From assembly GCA_002452215.1 (NCBI GenBank), contig DKCO01000027.1:193-64192 (forward strand): 64,000 nt of DNA. The letters run 5' to 3'. A model generated the notes under the pieces. That model saw only the letters and a program-made list of their open reading frames with translations. It was not told the origin of the DNA and did no database searches. Shown here in pieces: positions 8,301 to 16,963 of this stretch. The position numbers and the translations under genes are program-made. Each line of letters begins with the position of its first letter. The first letter of the stretch is position 1. This stretch comes from Spirochaetales bacterium UBA6872 (GTDB lineage: Bacteria > Spirochaetota > Spirochaetia > Sphaerochaetales > Sphaerochaetaceae).

Positions 8301-8898
8301 GAAAGATCAAATTGGAAAATATGATCAAGCATACGACTTGCTAAAAAAAAGAAAAGACGAACTGGATGAAAAGAGCAAGCAATATTGGTGTGAGATCAAA
8401 GAAATAATCGATGATAATAACATCTTCAAAAAATCAACTGTATCAAAACTTCCAGATCTTTGCTCTGAGCTTGAGCAATATTTTGGGAAAATACTTCTTG
8501 AAGAGAAGCAAAAGAGTTATGAAGAGATAAAAAATTATGAAAAAGGTCTTTGTTCAGACTCTAACTATATCAACCTCAATAATGGACAAAAAGCAAAAGT
8601 TGACGAGGCGTTTCAAAACTGGCTTAAAAAACTAAATGAAGCAAGTACAAAAGAAAACATCGGTTCAACAATGTTCTATTGCAAGAAAGAGATTGAAGAT
8701 CTTATCGAAAGAGAATCACAAAACGAGAAAGCAAATTCATCAGATGTTAAAAAAACAAAGAAGAAATCGATATTCACGATGCCAGTTTTTACTGAAATTC
8801 CGTTGTTAAAAGACAAAGCTGATGTTGATCGATTTGTAGAAAAACTCAAAGTTGAGCTTGAAAAAGCAATTGATGATGGCTTCACAGTTGAGAGGTAG
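5386..8898 (+). CDS. brxC: BREX protein BrxC, large P-loop ATPase
   Basis: A 1170-residue AAA+-like ATPase of the type 1 BREX core. Walker A is GFFGSGKSH (70-78) and Walker B is LNFFVDEAGQF (about 256-266). The remainder is mixed helical sequence with a lysine/glutamate-rich, probably coiled-coil, C-terminal third. BrxC is thought to form ATP-dependent assemblies with PglX and other BREX proteins; it is needed for defence. Length is typical (about 1,150-1,250). A run of eight A residues at 8343-8350 is the longest homopolymer noticed in the gene, but the frame is intact. The gene lies between brxB (2-base gap) and pglX (3-base gap). Confidence 0.95.
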   Translation: MAIELREIFKNDIQRKINGVISAGRKDDSSELDIEFSEYVVTQDVNKNLNNFFTFYNEARPAKNGVWISGFFGSGKSHLLKILSYLLENAKINGKTALSYFEPKLSDSNDPLLLAAMRKACSIPSESILFNLFQNNAVDKDGTPDSILPIFMRQLYEHMGYYGADFAIAKMENELDDEGKLKEFIAEFELSSGKKWTEARERRNIYRSKIAQAYAKVTEQDVDPNLLQKYDAKYNLADFADKVRRYIDSKGKDFRLNFFVDEAGQFVVKNIRLMVELQEVATTLSDKCDNRAWVIVTSQDELDKFIKSPDSKTTKDDVKNDVSKIQDRFYIKLKLTNENVNEVIQKRLLAKNYEGKQKLSMIYSPTKDRLGALFGFVSGPKTFRICRDETEFINTYPFVTYQFDLFKSSFTALSSHGAFPGEYTSTGARSLLDVFHKVLQNLAGRSDLSTNVPIVPFDAFYSGIEDNLMENFKQSIFVAENNIGDKNPFAIRVLKALLLVKYIPKDFKASVQNISVLLLTSLDENPNELREKTQKALDLLESQTYIQRKNSDEYDFLTNEEKDVETEIKNELLTDGKIYDELNTIIYRNILQPVSKAKDDSGNVYSLTKQIDDRTFGPKYDISIVIATRYQNGNNLSKDFSYPDTDLVIMLEDDGKLFPDIILKLQTETYIRHQNVDFLPKEKRLVIDQKNLTLKSREDYIENSVRKYLEDAPMYIKGVDLKIKPSTNVCDRVKYALKLLVEKVYTNLAMLNGRQYNDQTVLEAFSCDITPDMLKSDSEAEKQILSKLASNKNNGISSTIRFLVDSFIKIPYGWPDQAVIYLLVILYRKGKIEIKQNGKELQIEEIKNLINRIQQWQSLVVEPFAEIDQGKIRRVKQFYQDFASNQCPYDSAKDIAKDLNEVLKARLEELDQFKDKERYPFLVCLDKEKELLKDCVDRNTAWYFDSFIGDISDELLDLENDYTIDLLRFMTTKDQIGKYDQAYDLLKKRKDELDEKSKQYWCEIKEIIDDNNIFKKSTVSKLPDLCSELEQYFGKILLEEKQKSYEEIKNYEKGLCSDSNYINLNNGQKAKVDEAFQNWLKKLNEASTKENIGSTMFYCKKEIEDLIERESQNEKANSSDVKKTKKKSIFTMPVFTEIPLLKDKADVDRFVEKLKVELEKAIDDGFTVER

Positions 8899-8901
8899 GA
8901 A

Positions 8902-11900
8902 ATGGAAAGAACTAAGATTGAGGCCTTTGCATCTGCGGCCAGAAACTTGCTAAGAAGCCAAATCAAAACAAGAATAGAGCTTTTGAGAAAATCAGAATCA
9001 TCTGCTGTTGTAATAGAAAACAGTGGAGCAATCAAAACGCTTGAAGAAAATATTGCTAAAAATGGCATCGACAATGTTGTCGAAGAAGTTTCATATACAT
9101 GGTTCAATAGATTGTGTGCTCTAAGATATATGGATGCACATGATTTCAATAGACCGATGATTGTAACACCATTGGAAGGAGAAACTCTTCCAGAGATTCT
9201 CTCTGATGCAATGACAGGTAGTCTCGATAGCACTATTTTATCAAAAACGAATGAAGAGAAAATAAATAAACTTCTTTCTGGAGAGATAAAGAGCAACAAT
9301 GCACAAGCAGAAATCTATAGAATCCTTCTTGTATCAAAGTGCAATGAGCTAAATAAGAGTATTCCAAAGCTTTTCGAATATATCTCAGACTATACAGAAC
9401 TTCTTCTCCCCGATGATTTGCTGTCAAAGGATGATTTTCTATATATCATGAGAGAAGCTTTGACTGATGATAATTGCAAAACAGTCGAGGTTATTGGCTG
9501 GCTATATCAATACTACATCTCAGAAAAGAAAGATGAAGTGTTCGCTGGCTTTAAAAAGAACAAAAAAGCAACATCAAAGGAAATTCCTGCAGCAACACAG
9601 CTATTTACTCCTGAATGGATTGTCCGATATCTTGTCGAGAACTCTCTTGGCCGTCTTTGGATGCTTAACCATCCTGAATCAAGACTAATTGAAAGTATGA
9701 AATACTATGTAAAACCAGTAGACATAGAACCTGATTTCATAAGAATAAAAAATCCAGAAGAGATAAAGCTATGTGATCCTTGTTGTGGCTCTGGCCATAT
9801 GCTTACATATGCATTTGATATTCTCTTTGAAATCTACTCTGAACTTGGCTATACATCAAAAGATGCTGTCGAACATATACTCAAGGATAATCTCTATGGA
9901 ATCGAGATAGATGAAAGGGCAGGGCAACTTGCATATTTTGCATTGAATATGAAGGCAAGAGAAAAAGTCAGGAGATTCTTCTCATTGCAAATTGAACCAA
10001 ACATATGTGTTCTCAATAACGTCATCTTTGATGATGAAGAACTTGAGATAGCAAGCAATTTCTTTGCAAGCACAAATAAAATTGAAGTAAAAAACCTCTT
10101 ATCGCAATTTGATCATGCTGATACATTTGGCTCTCTGATTATTCCAGCAATTAGCGACATTCCAACGCTAAGACAAAAACTGACAATTACAAAGAAAGGC
10201 GATCTATTTGATTCTACAGAAGAAATTGAAAGCAAAGTCAATAAAGTCCTAGATTACTCAGAATACTTATCTTCTAGATACCATGTTGTTGTAACAAATC
10301 CACCGTATATGTCGAAATACGATGATCTATTCAAAGGCTTTTTAATAAAAAACTATCCTGATTCTAAAACAGATCTTTGTACAGCATTCTTGGAAAGAGA
10401 CTTAAGATTAATCTTGCCATATGGATATTCAGCTATGGTCAATATGCAAAGCTGGATGTTCCTGTCGAGCTATGAAAAACTTCGACTAAAACTTTTAAAA
10501 GAGAAAATAATACTTTCAATGGCTCATATCGGCACAAAAGGATTTGACTCTATTGGAGGAGAAGTAGTCTCTACAACAGCATTTGTTCTTTCTAAAAAAT
10601 CAACCAAACAAATTATAAAAGGAGAGTATTTTCGTCTAGTAGATACTCAATCGGAAGCAGGAAAGTCTAAAGCTTTCCTTGAAGCAAACAACAACCATAA
10701 CCATGGCTATTACTTTGAGGTATCAGCTGAGCAATTTGAGAAGATACCAGGTAGTCCGATAGCGTATTGGGCTAGTGATGCGATATTTTCCCTGTTTGCT
10801 ACAGCAGAACCCATTATCGGCAGTTGCCAAACCCTGGTAGGGTTGCAAACTGCCGATAATGGGAGGTTTCTGCGTCTTTGGTGGGAAATATCACCACAAA
10901 ATGTATGTTACACAGCTACGTCTTGTGAAGATGCATTAGCAACTCATAAAAAATGGTTTCCTTATCAAAAAGGTGGATCATATCGTAAATGGTATGGAAA
11001 CAATGATTATCTAGTTAACTGGGAAAATGATGGATATGAGATAAAGAACTTTGTTGATGATAAAGGAAAGCAGAGATCTGTTGTAAGAAACCCTAAATCT
11101 TACTTCAAGCAAGCAATTACGTGGTCTGATGTCACTTCAGGAGACTTTTCAATTCGATTCAGAAAAGCTGGATTCATCCATGATGTAGTTGCCATGAGTG
11201 CTTTTTCTGATGACAAAAATGTTCTTAAAGAAATCCTTGGAGTAATGAATACTCCGATTGCAAACTACATATTTAAAATGCTAAATCCAACTATTCATTT
11301 GCCAATTGGAACTTTTGCACAATTTCCTTACAAAAAAATATCAGACAAGAGTTCAATAGAATCAATTTTGATAAAGGTGGATGAGAATTTATTGATATCC
11401 AAATCCGACTGGGACTCCTTTGAAACCTCTTGGGATTTTGTTAGACATCCGCTATTGGAAGATAGAGAGAGCGGTTTGATCTCTGAGTGCTATGAAAGGT
11501 ATAAAGAGAGGACTAATGAAGCGTTCCTTAAGCTGAAAGAGAATGAGGAAGAGCTTAATCGTATCTTTATTGATATCTATGGCCTTCAAGATGAGCTTAA
11601 GCCTGAAGAAGATGATTCGATGGTTTCTGTGCATAGGATCTTTGATTCTGATTCAGATATTCCTCAATCAATGAGGAAAGGCAATTATGCCTTGACAAAG
11701 AAGGATGTTGTCAAATCGTTTATCTCATATGCTGTTGCTTGTATGTTTGGACGTTATTCACTTGACTCAGATGGTCTTGCTTTCGCAGGTGGTGATTGGG
11801 ACAGTTCCAAGTACAAGTCGTTTATTCCTGATGAGGATAATGTCATTACTGTACTTTCCAGTGAATGGTTTGCTGATGATATCGTTTCAAGATTTAGAGA

Positions 11901-12375
11901 GTTCGTAAAAGCTTGTTTTGGCCAGGAGAATCTTTCTTTGAATATGCGTTTTATTGAAGATGCTCTTGGAACGACAGTCAGAGGTTATTTTTTGAAATCC
12001 TTCTATGAAGATCACGTAAGAACATATCAAAAGAGGCCTATTTATTGGATGTTCTCATCTCCAAAAGGATACTTCAATGCTCTTATATATCTTCATAGAT
12101 ATAACGAAAATACTCCGAGTATTGTTCTTCGTTATCTAAGGCAATTCAGATCAAAGATCTCATCAGAGATTTCTGTGTTACAAGAAGATAAGAATAATGA
12201 AAGACAAGTCCAAGAATACAAGAGGATATTGGATGATTTGGACTCTTATGAGCAAATACTATACCCAATTGCTATGAACAATATCCAACTTGATTTGGAT
12301 GATGGAGTTAAAGTCAATTATTTGAAGCTAGGCAATGCTTTGAAGAAAGTGCCTGGTTTGGAGAAGAAAGAATGA
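8902..12375 (+). CDS. pglX: BREX adenine-specific DNA methyltransferase PglX
   Basis: A 1157-residue N6-adenine methyltransferase that marks host DNA at a non-palindromic site and is also needed for phage exclusion. Motif I (SAM binding) is DPCCGSGH (292-299) and the catalytic motif IV is NPPY (466-469). The C-terminal half contains the target-recognition region with the conserved block VGLQTADNGRFLRLWWEI (about 646-663) and later KWYGNNDYLVNWENDG. A palindrome at 10810-10863 lies exactly at this block, in codons 637-654, and its codons (ccc, ggc, acc, ctg, ggg, gcc) are GC-richer than their neighbours. The frame is intact, so this copy should be in the ON state if it is phase-variable. The stop overlaps the pglZ start by 4 bases. 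No second pglX or silent cassette is in the window. Confidence 0.96.
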   Translation: MERTKIEAFASAARNLLRSQIKTRIELLRKSESSAVVIENSGAIKTLEENIAKNGIDNVVEEVSYTWFNRLCALRYMDAHDFNRPMIVTPLEGETLPEILSDAMTGSLDSTILSKTNEEKINKLLSGEIKSNNAQAEIYRILLVSKCNELNKSIPKLFEYISDYTELLLPDDLLSKDDFLYIMREALTDDNCKTVEVIGWLYQYYISEKKDEVFAGFKKNKKATSKEIPAATQLFTPEWIVRYLVENSLGRLWMLNHPESRLIESMKYYVKPVDIEPDFIRIKNPEEIKLCDPCCGSGHMLTYAFDILFEIYSELGYTSKDAVEHILKDNLYGIEIDERAGQLAYFALNMKAREKVRRFFSLQIEPNICVLNNVIFDDEELEIASNFFASTNKIEVKNLLSQFDHADTFGSLIIPAISDIPTLRQKLTITKKGDLFDSTEEIESKVNKVLDYSEYLSSRYHVVVTNPPYMSKYDDLFKGFLIKNYPDSKTDLCTAFLERDLRLILPYGYSAMVNMQSWMFLSSYEKLRLKLLKEKIILSMAHIGTKGFDSIGGEVVSTTAFVLSKKSTKQIIKGEYFRLVDTQSEAGKSKAFLEANNNHNHGYYFEVSAEQFEKIPGSPIAYWASDAIFSLFATAEPIIGSCQTLVGLQTADNGRFLRLWWEISPQNVCYTATSCEDALATHKKWFPYQKGGSYRKWYGNNDYLVNWENDGYEIKNFVDDKGKQRSVVRNPKSYFKQAITWSDVTSGDFSIRFRKAGFIHDVVAMSAFSDDKNVLKEILGVMNTPIANYIFKMLNPTIHLPIGTFAQFPYKKISDKSSIESILIKVDENLLISKSDWDSFETSWDFVRHPLLEDRESGLISECYERYKERTNEAFLKLKENEEELNRIFIDIYGLQDELKPEEDDSMVSVHRIFDSDSDIPQSMRKGNYALTKKDVVKSFISYAVACMFGRYSLDSDGLAFAGGDWDSSKYKSFIPDEDNVITVLSSEWFADDIVSRFREFVKACFGQENLSLNMRFIEDALGTTVRGYFLKSFYEDHVRTYQKRPIYWMFSSPKGYFNALIYLHRYNENTPSIVLRYLRQFRSKISSEISVLQEDKNNERQVQEYKRILDDLDSYEQILYPIAMNNIQLDLDDGVKVNYLKLGNALKKVPGLEKKE
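10810..10863 (+). repeat. Long interrupted palindrome inside pglX, candidate recombination site
   Basis: Left arm CCCATTATCGGCAGTT (10810-10825) and right arm AACTGCCGATAATGGG (10848-10863) are perfect 16-bp complements. An inner pair AACCCT (10830-10835) / AGGGTT (10839-10844) flanks the central GGT. Four and three unpaired bases separate the outer and inner stems. It is fully coding. Hairpins this long are unusual inside genes. Confidence 0.9.
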
Positions 12376-14876
12376 CAGAGACTTTAAAGAAGAACTTATG
12401 CAAATTGCTAGATAGGAATAAAGTTGTTTTCTGGTACGATTCAAATGGTGAATTTGAAGAGGATTACAATGAGTTTTCTCAAGAAGGTGTGGCAAAGATA
12501 GAGCTTGATGGAAGGAATGAGTTTAAAGTCAAATATGAGATTTTAAAGAAGAATCCTGATGTAAAGTATCTTCTCTATGCAAAGTATGCTGAACCACTAT
12601 ATGAGGACAATTGGCTTCTTGATATCCAGATGGCCAATGAGATTTTCCACACTGATGCATGTTCAATATATCTTAGTGAACTGTCATTGCCACCATCTTG
12701 CTATGATGTAGTGAAGATACATGAGAAGTTCTTCAAATCTGAAAAGAGATGCAATGATTTAAAGAAAATCAATGGTTATAATTCCTCTGCTCAAGATTTA
12801 GAGAAGGCAATGATTTCTGTTTGTGCAAATCTTGAGAGTTACAAGCCATATGAGGAGATTGCTGCAAAATTGATTAAAGAAGAGTTTTGCCAAGAGAAGA
12901 AGAAAATCTATGAATGTCTTGAATTGTCGAATCTTCTATTTTCTTTGTGGAATATTTTTAGTGATGTTTATGGATATTCTGGTTCAAATGTGAGTGATTT
13001 TGCTGTGTTTATCTATGAGCAATCATACAAAAACACATTCGACCCAAACTATAGAGTGTTGGATGAGATTAAGATTCTTTTATCTTTTTTAACGAATGAC
13101 TTTGACAGTGATGATCTTGAGGCTGTTTCAAATTATGCATATGGCCAGCTTGGCATTGAGTTGAAGATTTCTGGTTTTCAATATCAAGATCTACTTTGCT
13201 TTTATGATTACAAGATAATTGATGATTTAATTATAAAGCAGCTAGTATCGATGGTTCGTAATGGAACAATTAGTTCAAAAGATGTCCAAGATGCAATTAA
13301 TAAAAGGAAGGATGGCAAGTGGTATTCATATTATGAACATGTATATAATGGCATCTATAGCGCAATTCGAATAATCGAGATGATTCATTCTTTTGACTAT
13401 GAGATGTCATCATACATGCAAGCTGTTCAGAACTATGCATCAACATGGTATGAAGTGGATTATTGCTATAGAGAGTTTTGTTTATCAATACAAAATGGTG
13501 CAATAGATTATCTAAGTGATTTGAAAACTTCTTTGATTGACAACAAATATCTCAATTCTTTCTTGCGTCCACTTAATGAAGAGTGGTCAAAGCAAGCCAT
13601 TCCATTTCTTAAAAACGGTTGGAAGAATCCTGTTATGTGCATAAGGGAAAGATTCTACCCTGAGTATATTCAAAAGATTCTTGATGATAAGAGAACAGCT
13701 GTTGTTATTATCTCTGATGCGCTTCGTTATGAAGTAGGAAAGGAGCTTGCTTCTGAAATAAACAAAGAAAATAGGTTCTCTGCTGTTGTCGATTATTGCA
13801 TATCAAGCATACCAAGCTATACTCAAGTCGGAATGGCATCTCTTCTTCCTAATAGTTCGCTGGCTATTTCTCCTGATGGGGGAGACGTCTTTGTTGATGG
13901 AAAATCCAGCCAGGGATCGGATAATCGCGAAGCGATTCTTAATTCCTATCGTGGTGGTATTTATAAGTCAAAGGTTTTGGACATCAATGAAGTTCAAAAC
14001 GAGATGGACACAAATAAGCTCAAAAGCATGGTTCGCGACTACGATATAATTTATATCTATCAAGATGTTATTGATTATAGAGGCGAGACAGAACTCATTC
14101 CAGCATGCTCTGATGCAATTTCTCAGCTAAAAGCAGTTATCAAAAAGTTTGGGTCTTCGAATGTTACGACAATGTTTGTAACATCTGACCATGGTTTTCT
14201 TTACCAGAACCAAGACCTTGCAGAATATGATTTTATTTCAGATGGCAATATAACTGGCAAAAAGATAACAAAGAAAAACAGAAGATTTGTGCTTGGATAT
14301 GGCTTGAATGAAATACATGGCACATCAGTTGTGAAACTATCAGATATTGGGTATTCAAATGAGGATGGTTTGGAAGCGGCATTTCCAAACTCTATTTTGA
14401 GATTTCGCCTCAGTGGTGCTAACACACATTTTGTTCATGGAGGCTTGAGCTTGCAAGAGATTGTGGTTCCAGTCTTAAGAATCTCAAAGGGACGATCTGA
14501 GGATATTTCTTATGTTTCTCTTCAATTGCTATCTAGACTTAATACAATAACAACTGGCTCTGTTTCATTGAAGTTCTACCAAGATGATTATGTTTCAGAA
14601 AAAAATAGAGGCTTTGATGCTGTTTTTGGCATTTATGCAGAAGATGGCACTCTGCTTTCAAATGAGGTAAGAAAAAGTATTTCTAGCGATGCTGTTGAAA
14701 TAAGAGACAGGGAATTTACTGTTGATTTCTCACTTAATAGCGACTCTAACAAATATAGAAACAAGACTGTATATCTAATTGTTAAACAGATTGTTGATAA
14801 TGGAAGGATGAAAGATATCCTCAAAAAAGATGTGCTTCTTAAAAAGAACAATATGTTTGGAGAATTGGATTTCTAG
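12372..14876 (+). CDS. pglZ: BREX protein PglZ, alkaline-phosphatase-fold protein
   Basis: An 834-residue type 1 PglZ. The PglZ domain begins at VVIISDALRYEV with the metal-ligand Asp449 and continues to FVTSDHGF with Asp606 and His607, the pattern of alkaline-phosphatase-superfamily enzymes. The first ~430 residues are helical and typical of PglZ from BREX systems. PglZ is a core, essential BREX component; phosphodiesterase or nuclease activity has been reported for some homologues, and its substrate here is unknown. It is coupled to pglX by an ATGA overlap and is 9 bases before brxL. Length and motifs are complete. Confidence 0.95.
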   Translation: MTETLKKNLCKLLDRNKVVFWYDSNGEFEEDYNEFSQEGVAKIELDGRNEFKVKYEILKKNPDVKYLLYAKYAEPLYEDNWLLDIQMANEIFHTDACSIYLSELSLPPSCYDVVKIHEKFFKSEKRCNDLKKINGYNSSAQDLEKAMISVCANLESYKPYEEIAAKLIKEEFCQEKKKIYECLELSNLLFSLWNIFSDVYGYSGSNVSDFAVFIYEQSYKNTFDPNYRVLDEIKILLSFLTNDFDSDDLEAVSNYAYGQLGIELKISGFQYQDLLCFYDYKIIDDLIIKQLVSMVRNGTISSKDVQDAINKRKDGKWYSYYEHVYNGIYSAIRIIEMIHSFDYEMSSYMQAVQNYASTWYEVDYCYREFCLSIQNGAIDYLSDLKTSLIDNKYLNSFLRPLNEEWSKQAIPFLKNGWKNPVMCIRERFYPEYIQKILDDKRTAVVIISDALRYEVGKELASEINKENRFSAVVDYCISSIPSYTQVGMASLLPNSSLAISPDGGDVFVDGKSSQGSDNREAILNSYRGGIYKSKVLDINEVQNEMDTNKLKSMVRDYDIIYIYQDVIDYRGETELIPACSDAISQLKAVIKKFGSSNVTTMFVTSDHGFLYQNQDLAEYDFISDGNITGKKITKKNRRFVLGYGLNEIHGTSVVKLSDIGYSNEDGLEAAFPNSILRFRLSGANTHFVHGGLSLQEIVVPVLRISKGRSEDISYVSLQLLSRLNTITTGSVSLKFYQDDYVSEKNRGFDAVFGIYAEDGTLLSNEVRKSISSDAVEIRDREFTVDFSLNSDSNKYRNKTVYLIVKQIVDNGRMKDILKKDVLLKKNNMFGELDF

Positions 14877-14885
14877 GGACATAAA

Positions 14886-16949
14886 ATGACAGAACTTGAT
14901 AAAAAAGCAAATGAAATATATCCAGGCTTGGTTGTAAGAAAAGATTTAGTAAAAGAAGTGAAGGGCAATGCTATTGTACCTTCATATGTTCTTGAATATC
15001 TATTAGGACAATATTGCGCAACAGATGACCAAGAGTCTGTTTCAAGTGGCATCAAGACTGTAAAGGACATTCTAGCAGCTCATTATGTCCATAGAAATGA
15101 AGCAAACAGAGTTAGAGCTGAGATTAATGAAAGGGGTAGCAAAAAGGTCATCGATAAGATAGAAGTAGCATTCAATGATAAGAAGGGTACATATGAGGCA
15201 TCTTTTGCAAATCTAGGTCTATCAAAGGTCCCTGTCGATTCCACTACAGTCAATAAAAACAAAAAGCTCCTTGTTAGCGGGATATGGTGCATTGCATCTG
15301 TGTCCTATAATGCAACTGATGATAAGGATTCATCTCCTTGGAACATAGATTCTCTTAAGCCAATACAGCTTTCGAATATCGATTTCGATAGCTACAAAGA
15401 TGGTAGGAAGAATTTCTCTAAAAAGGAGTGGATTGATCTTTTGGTTCATACAATTGGTTTCAATCCTGATATTTTCCCCGATCGATCAAAATTACTTCTT
15501 TTGTTAAGAATGATTCCTTTTTGCGAAAGGAATTACAATCTTGTCGAACTTGGTCCTAAAGGAACAGGCAAATCACATATATATTCAGAGTTTTCACCTC
15601 ATGGAATGCTCTTATCTGGAGGTGAAGTCACAGTCGCAAAACTCTTTGTAAATAACAATAGTGGCAAGATTGGACTTGTTGGCTACTGGGATGTAATTGC
15701 ATTTGATGAGTTTGCTGGAAAAGAGAAAAAGACAGATAAAGCACTTGTCGATATCTTGAAAAACTATATGGCCAACAAATCTTTTTCAAGAGGCATAGAG
15801 ACACTTGGAGCTGAAGCATCGATGGCCTTTGTGGGAAATACTACTCATAATGTGCCTTATATGCTTAAGCATAGCAATCTCTTTTATGATTTTCCAAAGG
15901 CGTATTACGATTCAGCTTTTATCGATAGATTCCATTGTTATATCCCAGGCTGGGAGTTCGAAAACATCAGAACAGAGATGTTCAGTTCATCGTATGGATT
16001 CGTAATCGATTATCTAGCTGAAATGCTTAGAGCAATGAGGGATTATGATTTTTCCAGCTACTATAAAAAGTGGTTTATCCTAAGTGATTCGATTTCGACG
16101 CGCGATAAAGATGGAATCAACAAGACATTCTCAGGACTAATGAAGCTTATATATCCTGATGAGAATATTACTAAGGATGAAGCTCAAGAACTTCTTGATT
16201 TGGCCATTGAGTCTAGAAAGAGAATCAAGGACCAATTATTGAGAATCGACAATACATTTGATATCCCAGAGTTTTCATATATCGACAAAGCTTCCGGAAA
16301 ATCAAGGTTAATAAAGACAGCAGAAGAAGTACAATATCCAAATCTATATTCAGAAGATGATAATAAAGAAGTAGATGAAAACATTAGTTCTGCGTCTATT
16401 GATGAGCAAGTACGAAGCTATAATGAATCGACTAGTGATAAAAACAAAAAAGATACTTTGATGCCAATGCATTTGCAAATTCCAGATGGATCTACAGGAA
16501 TTTCCTATGACAGGCTCTTTGGGAAATACCTTGAAGGTGCTAAAAAGATCTCTGTTCAAGATCCATATCTTCTTAATTACATTCAGCTTAAGAATTTCTT
16601 GGAACTGTTGAACACTATAGCCAGAAGAAAGAATGTAGAGGATGAAGTTGAAGTTGATCTTCTTGCAATAAAAGACAGGACAGAGCAGGGGAGCTTCGAG
16701 CAAATTTCCAATCTTGGCTTTATGCAAGATCAATTTATACAGCAAGGCATTAAGCTCAAATTCTCTTTTGATGAACTTGGAAAGATCCATTCTCGCAGTA
16801 TAACAACAGACACTGGATGGAAGATTATGATCGATAGAGGATTGGATATTTTCTACAAATACAATTCAAGCGATCTCTTATCAGTGCAAGCATATCTTCA
16901 GGAAGCAAGAAAATGCAGAGCATTTGAATTGACAATTGTAAAGCTTTAA
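14886..16949 (+). CDS. brxL: BREX ATPase BrxL with an MIT_C-like C-terminal domain
   Basis: A 687-residue BrxL. The AAA+ core has Walker A GPKGTGKS (223-230), Walker B VIAFDEFAG (270-278) and a likely arginine finger/sensor in DSAFIDRFH (342-350). In studied type 1 BREX systems BrxL is a DNA-binding AAA+ ring that acts with the methylation-dependent machinery. The C-terminus is unusual: after an acidic linker (about 485-530) residues 541-687 read as a MIT C-terminal (PLD-like) domain, with YLEGAKKISVQDPY (548-561), HSR (635-637), GWKIMIDRGLDIF (644-656) and RKC (675-677). I see no Lon-protease-like Ser/Lys segment. The domain call comes from remembered MITD1 family sequence, not a search. It closes the six-gene BREX core and precedes a GmrSD-like gene by 14 bases. 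Confidence 0.9.
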   Translation: MTELDKKANEIYPGLVVRKDLVKEVKGNAIVPSYVLEYLLGQYCATDDQESVSSGIKTVKDILAAHYVHRNEANRVRAEINERGSKKVIDKIEVAFNDKKGTYEASFANLGLSKVPVDSTTVNKNKKLLVSGIWCIASVSYNATDDKDSSPWNIDSLKPIQLSNIDFDSYKDGRKNFSKKEWIDLLVHTIGFNPDIFPDRSKLLLLLRMIPFCERNYNLVELGPKGTGKSHIYSEFSPHGMLLSGGEVTVAKLFVNNNSGKIGLVGYWDVIAFDEFAGKEKKTDKALVDILKNYMANKSFSRGIETLGAEASMAFVGNTTHNVPYMLKHSNLFYDFPKAYYDSAFIDRFHCYIPGWEFENIRTEMFSSSYGFVIDYLAEMLRAMRDYDFSSYYKKWFILSDSISTRDKDGINKTFSGLMKLIYPDENITKDEAQELLDLAIESRKRIKDQLLRIDNTFDIPEFSYIDKASGKSRLIKTAEEVQYPNLYSEDDNKEVDENISSASIDEQVRSYNESTSDKNKKDTLMPMHLQIPDGSTGISYDRLFGKYLEGAKKISVQDPYLLNYIQLKNFLELLNTIARRKNVEDEVEVDLLAIKDRTEQGSFEQISNLGFMQDQFIQQGIKLKFSFDELGKIHSRSITTDTGWKIMIDRGLDIFYKYNSSDLLSVQAYLQEARKCRAFELTIVKL

Positions 16950-16963
16950 TCAAAGAGGTAACG

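Noticed and set aside
8343..8350. Eight-A run in brxC as a phase-variation tract
   Set aside because: The tract is short for slipped-strand switching in this AT-rich sequence, and the frame is intact; not enough to claim contingency control.
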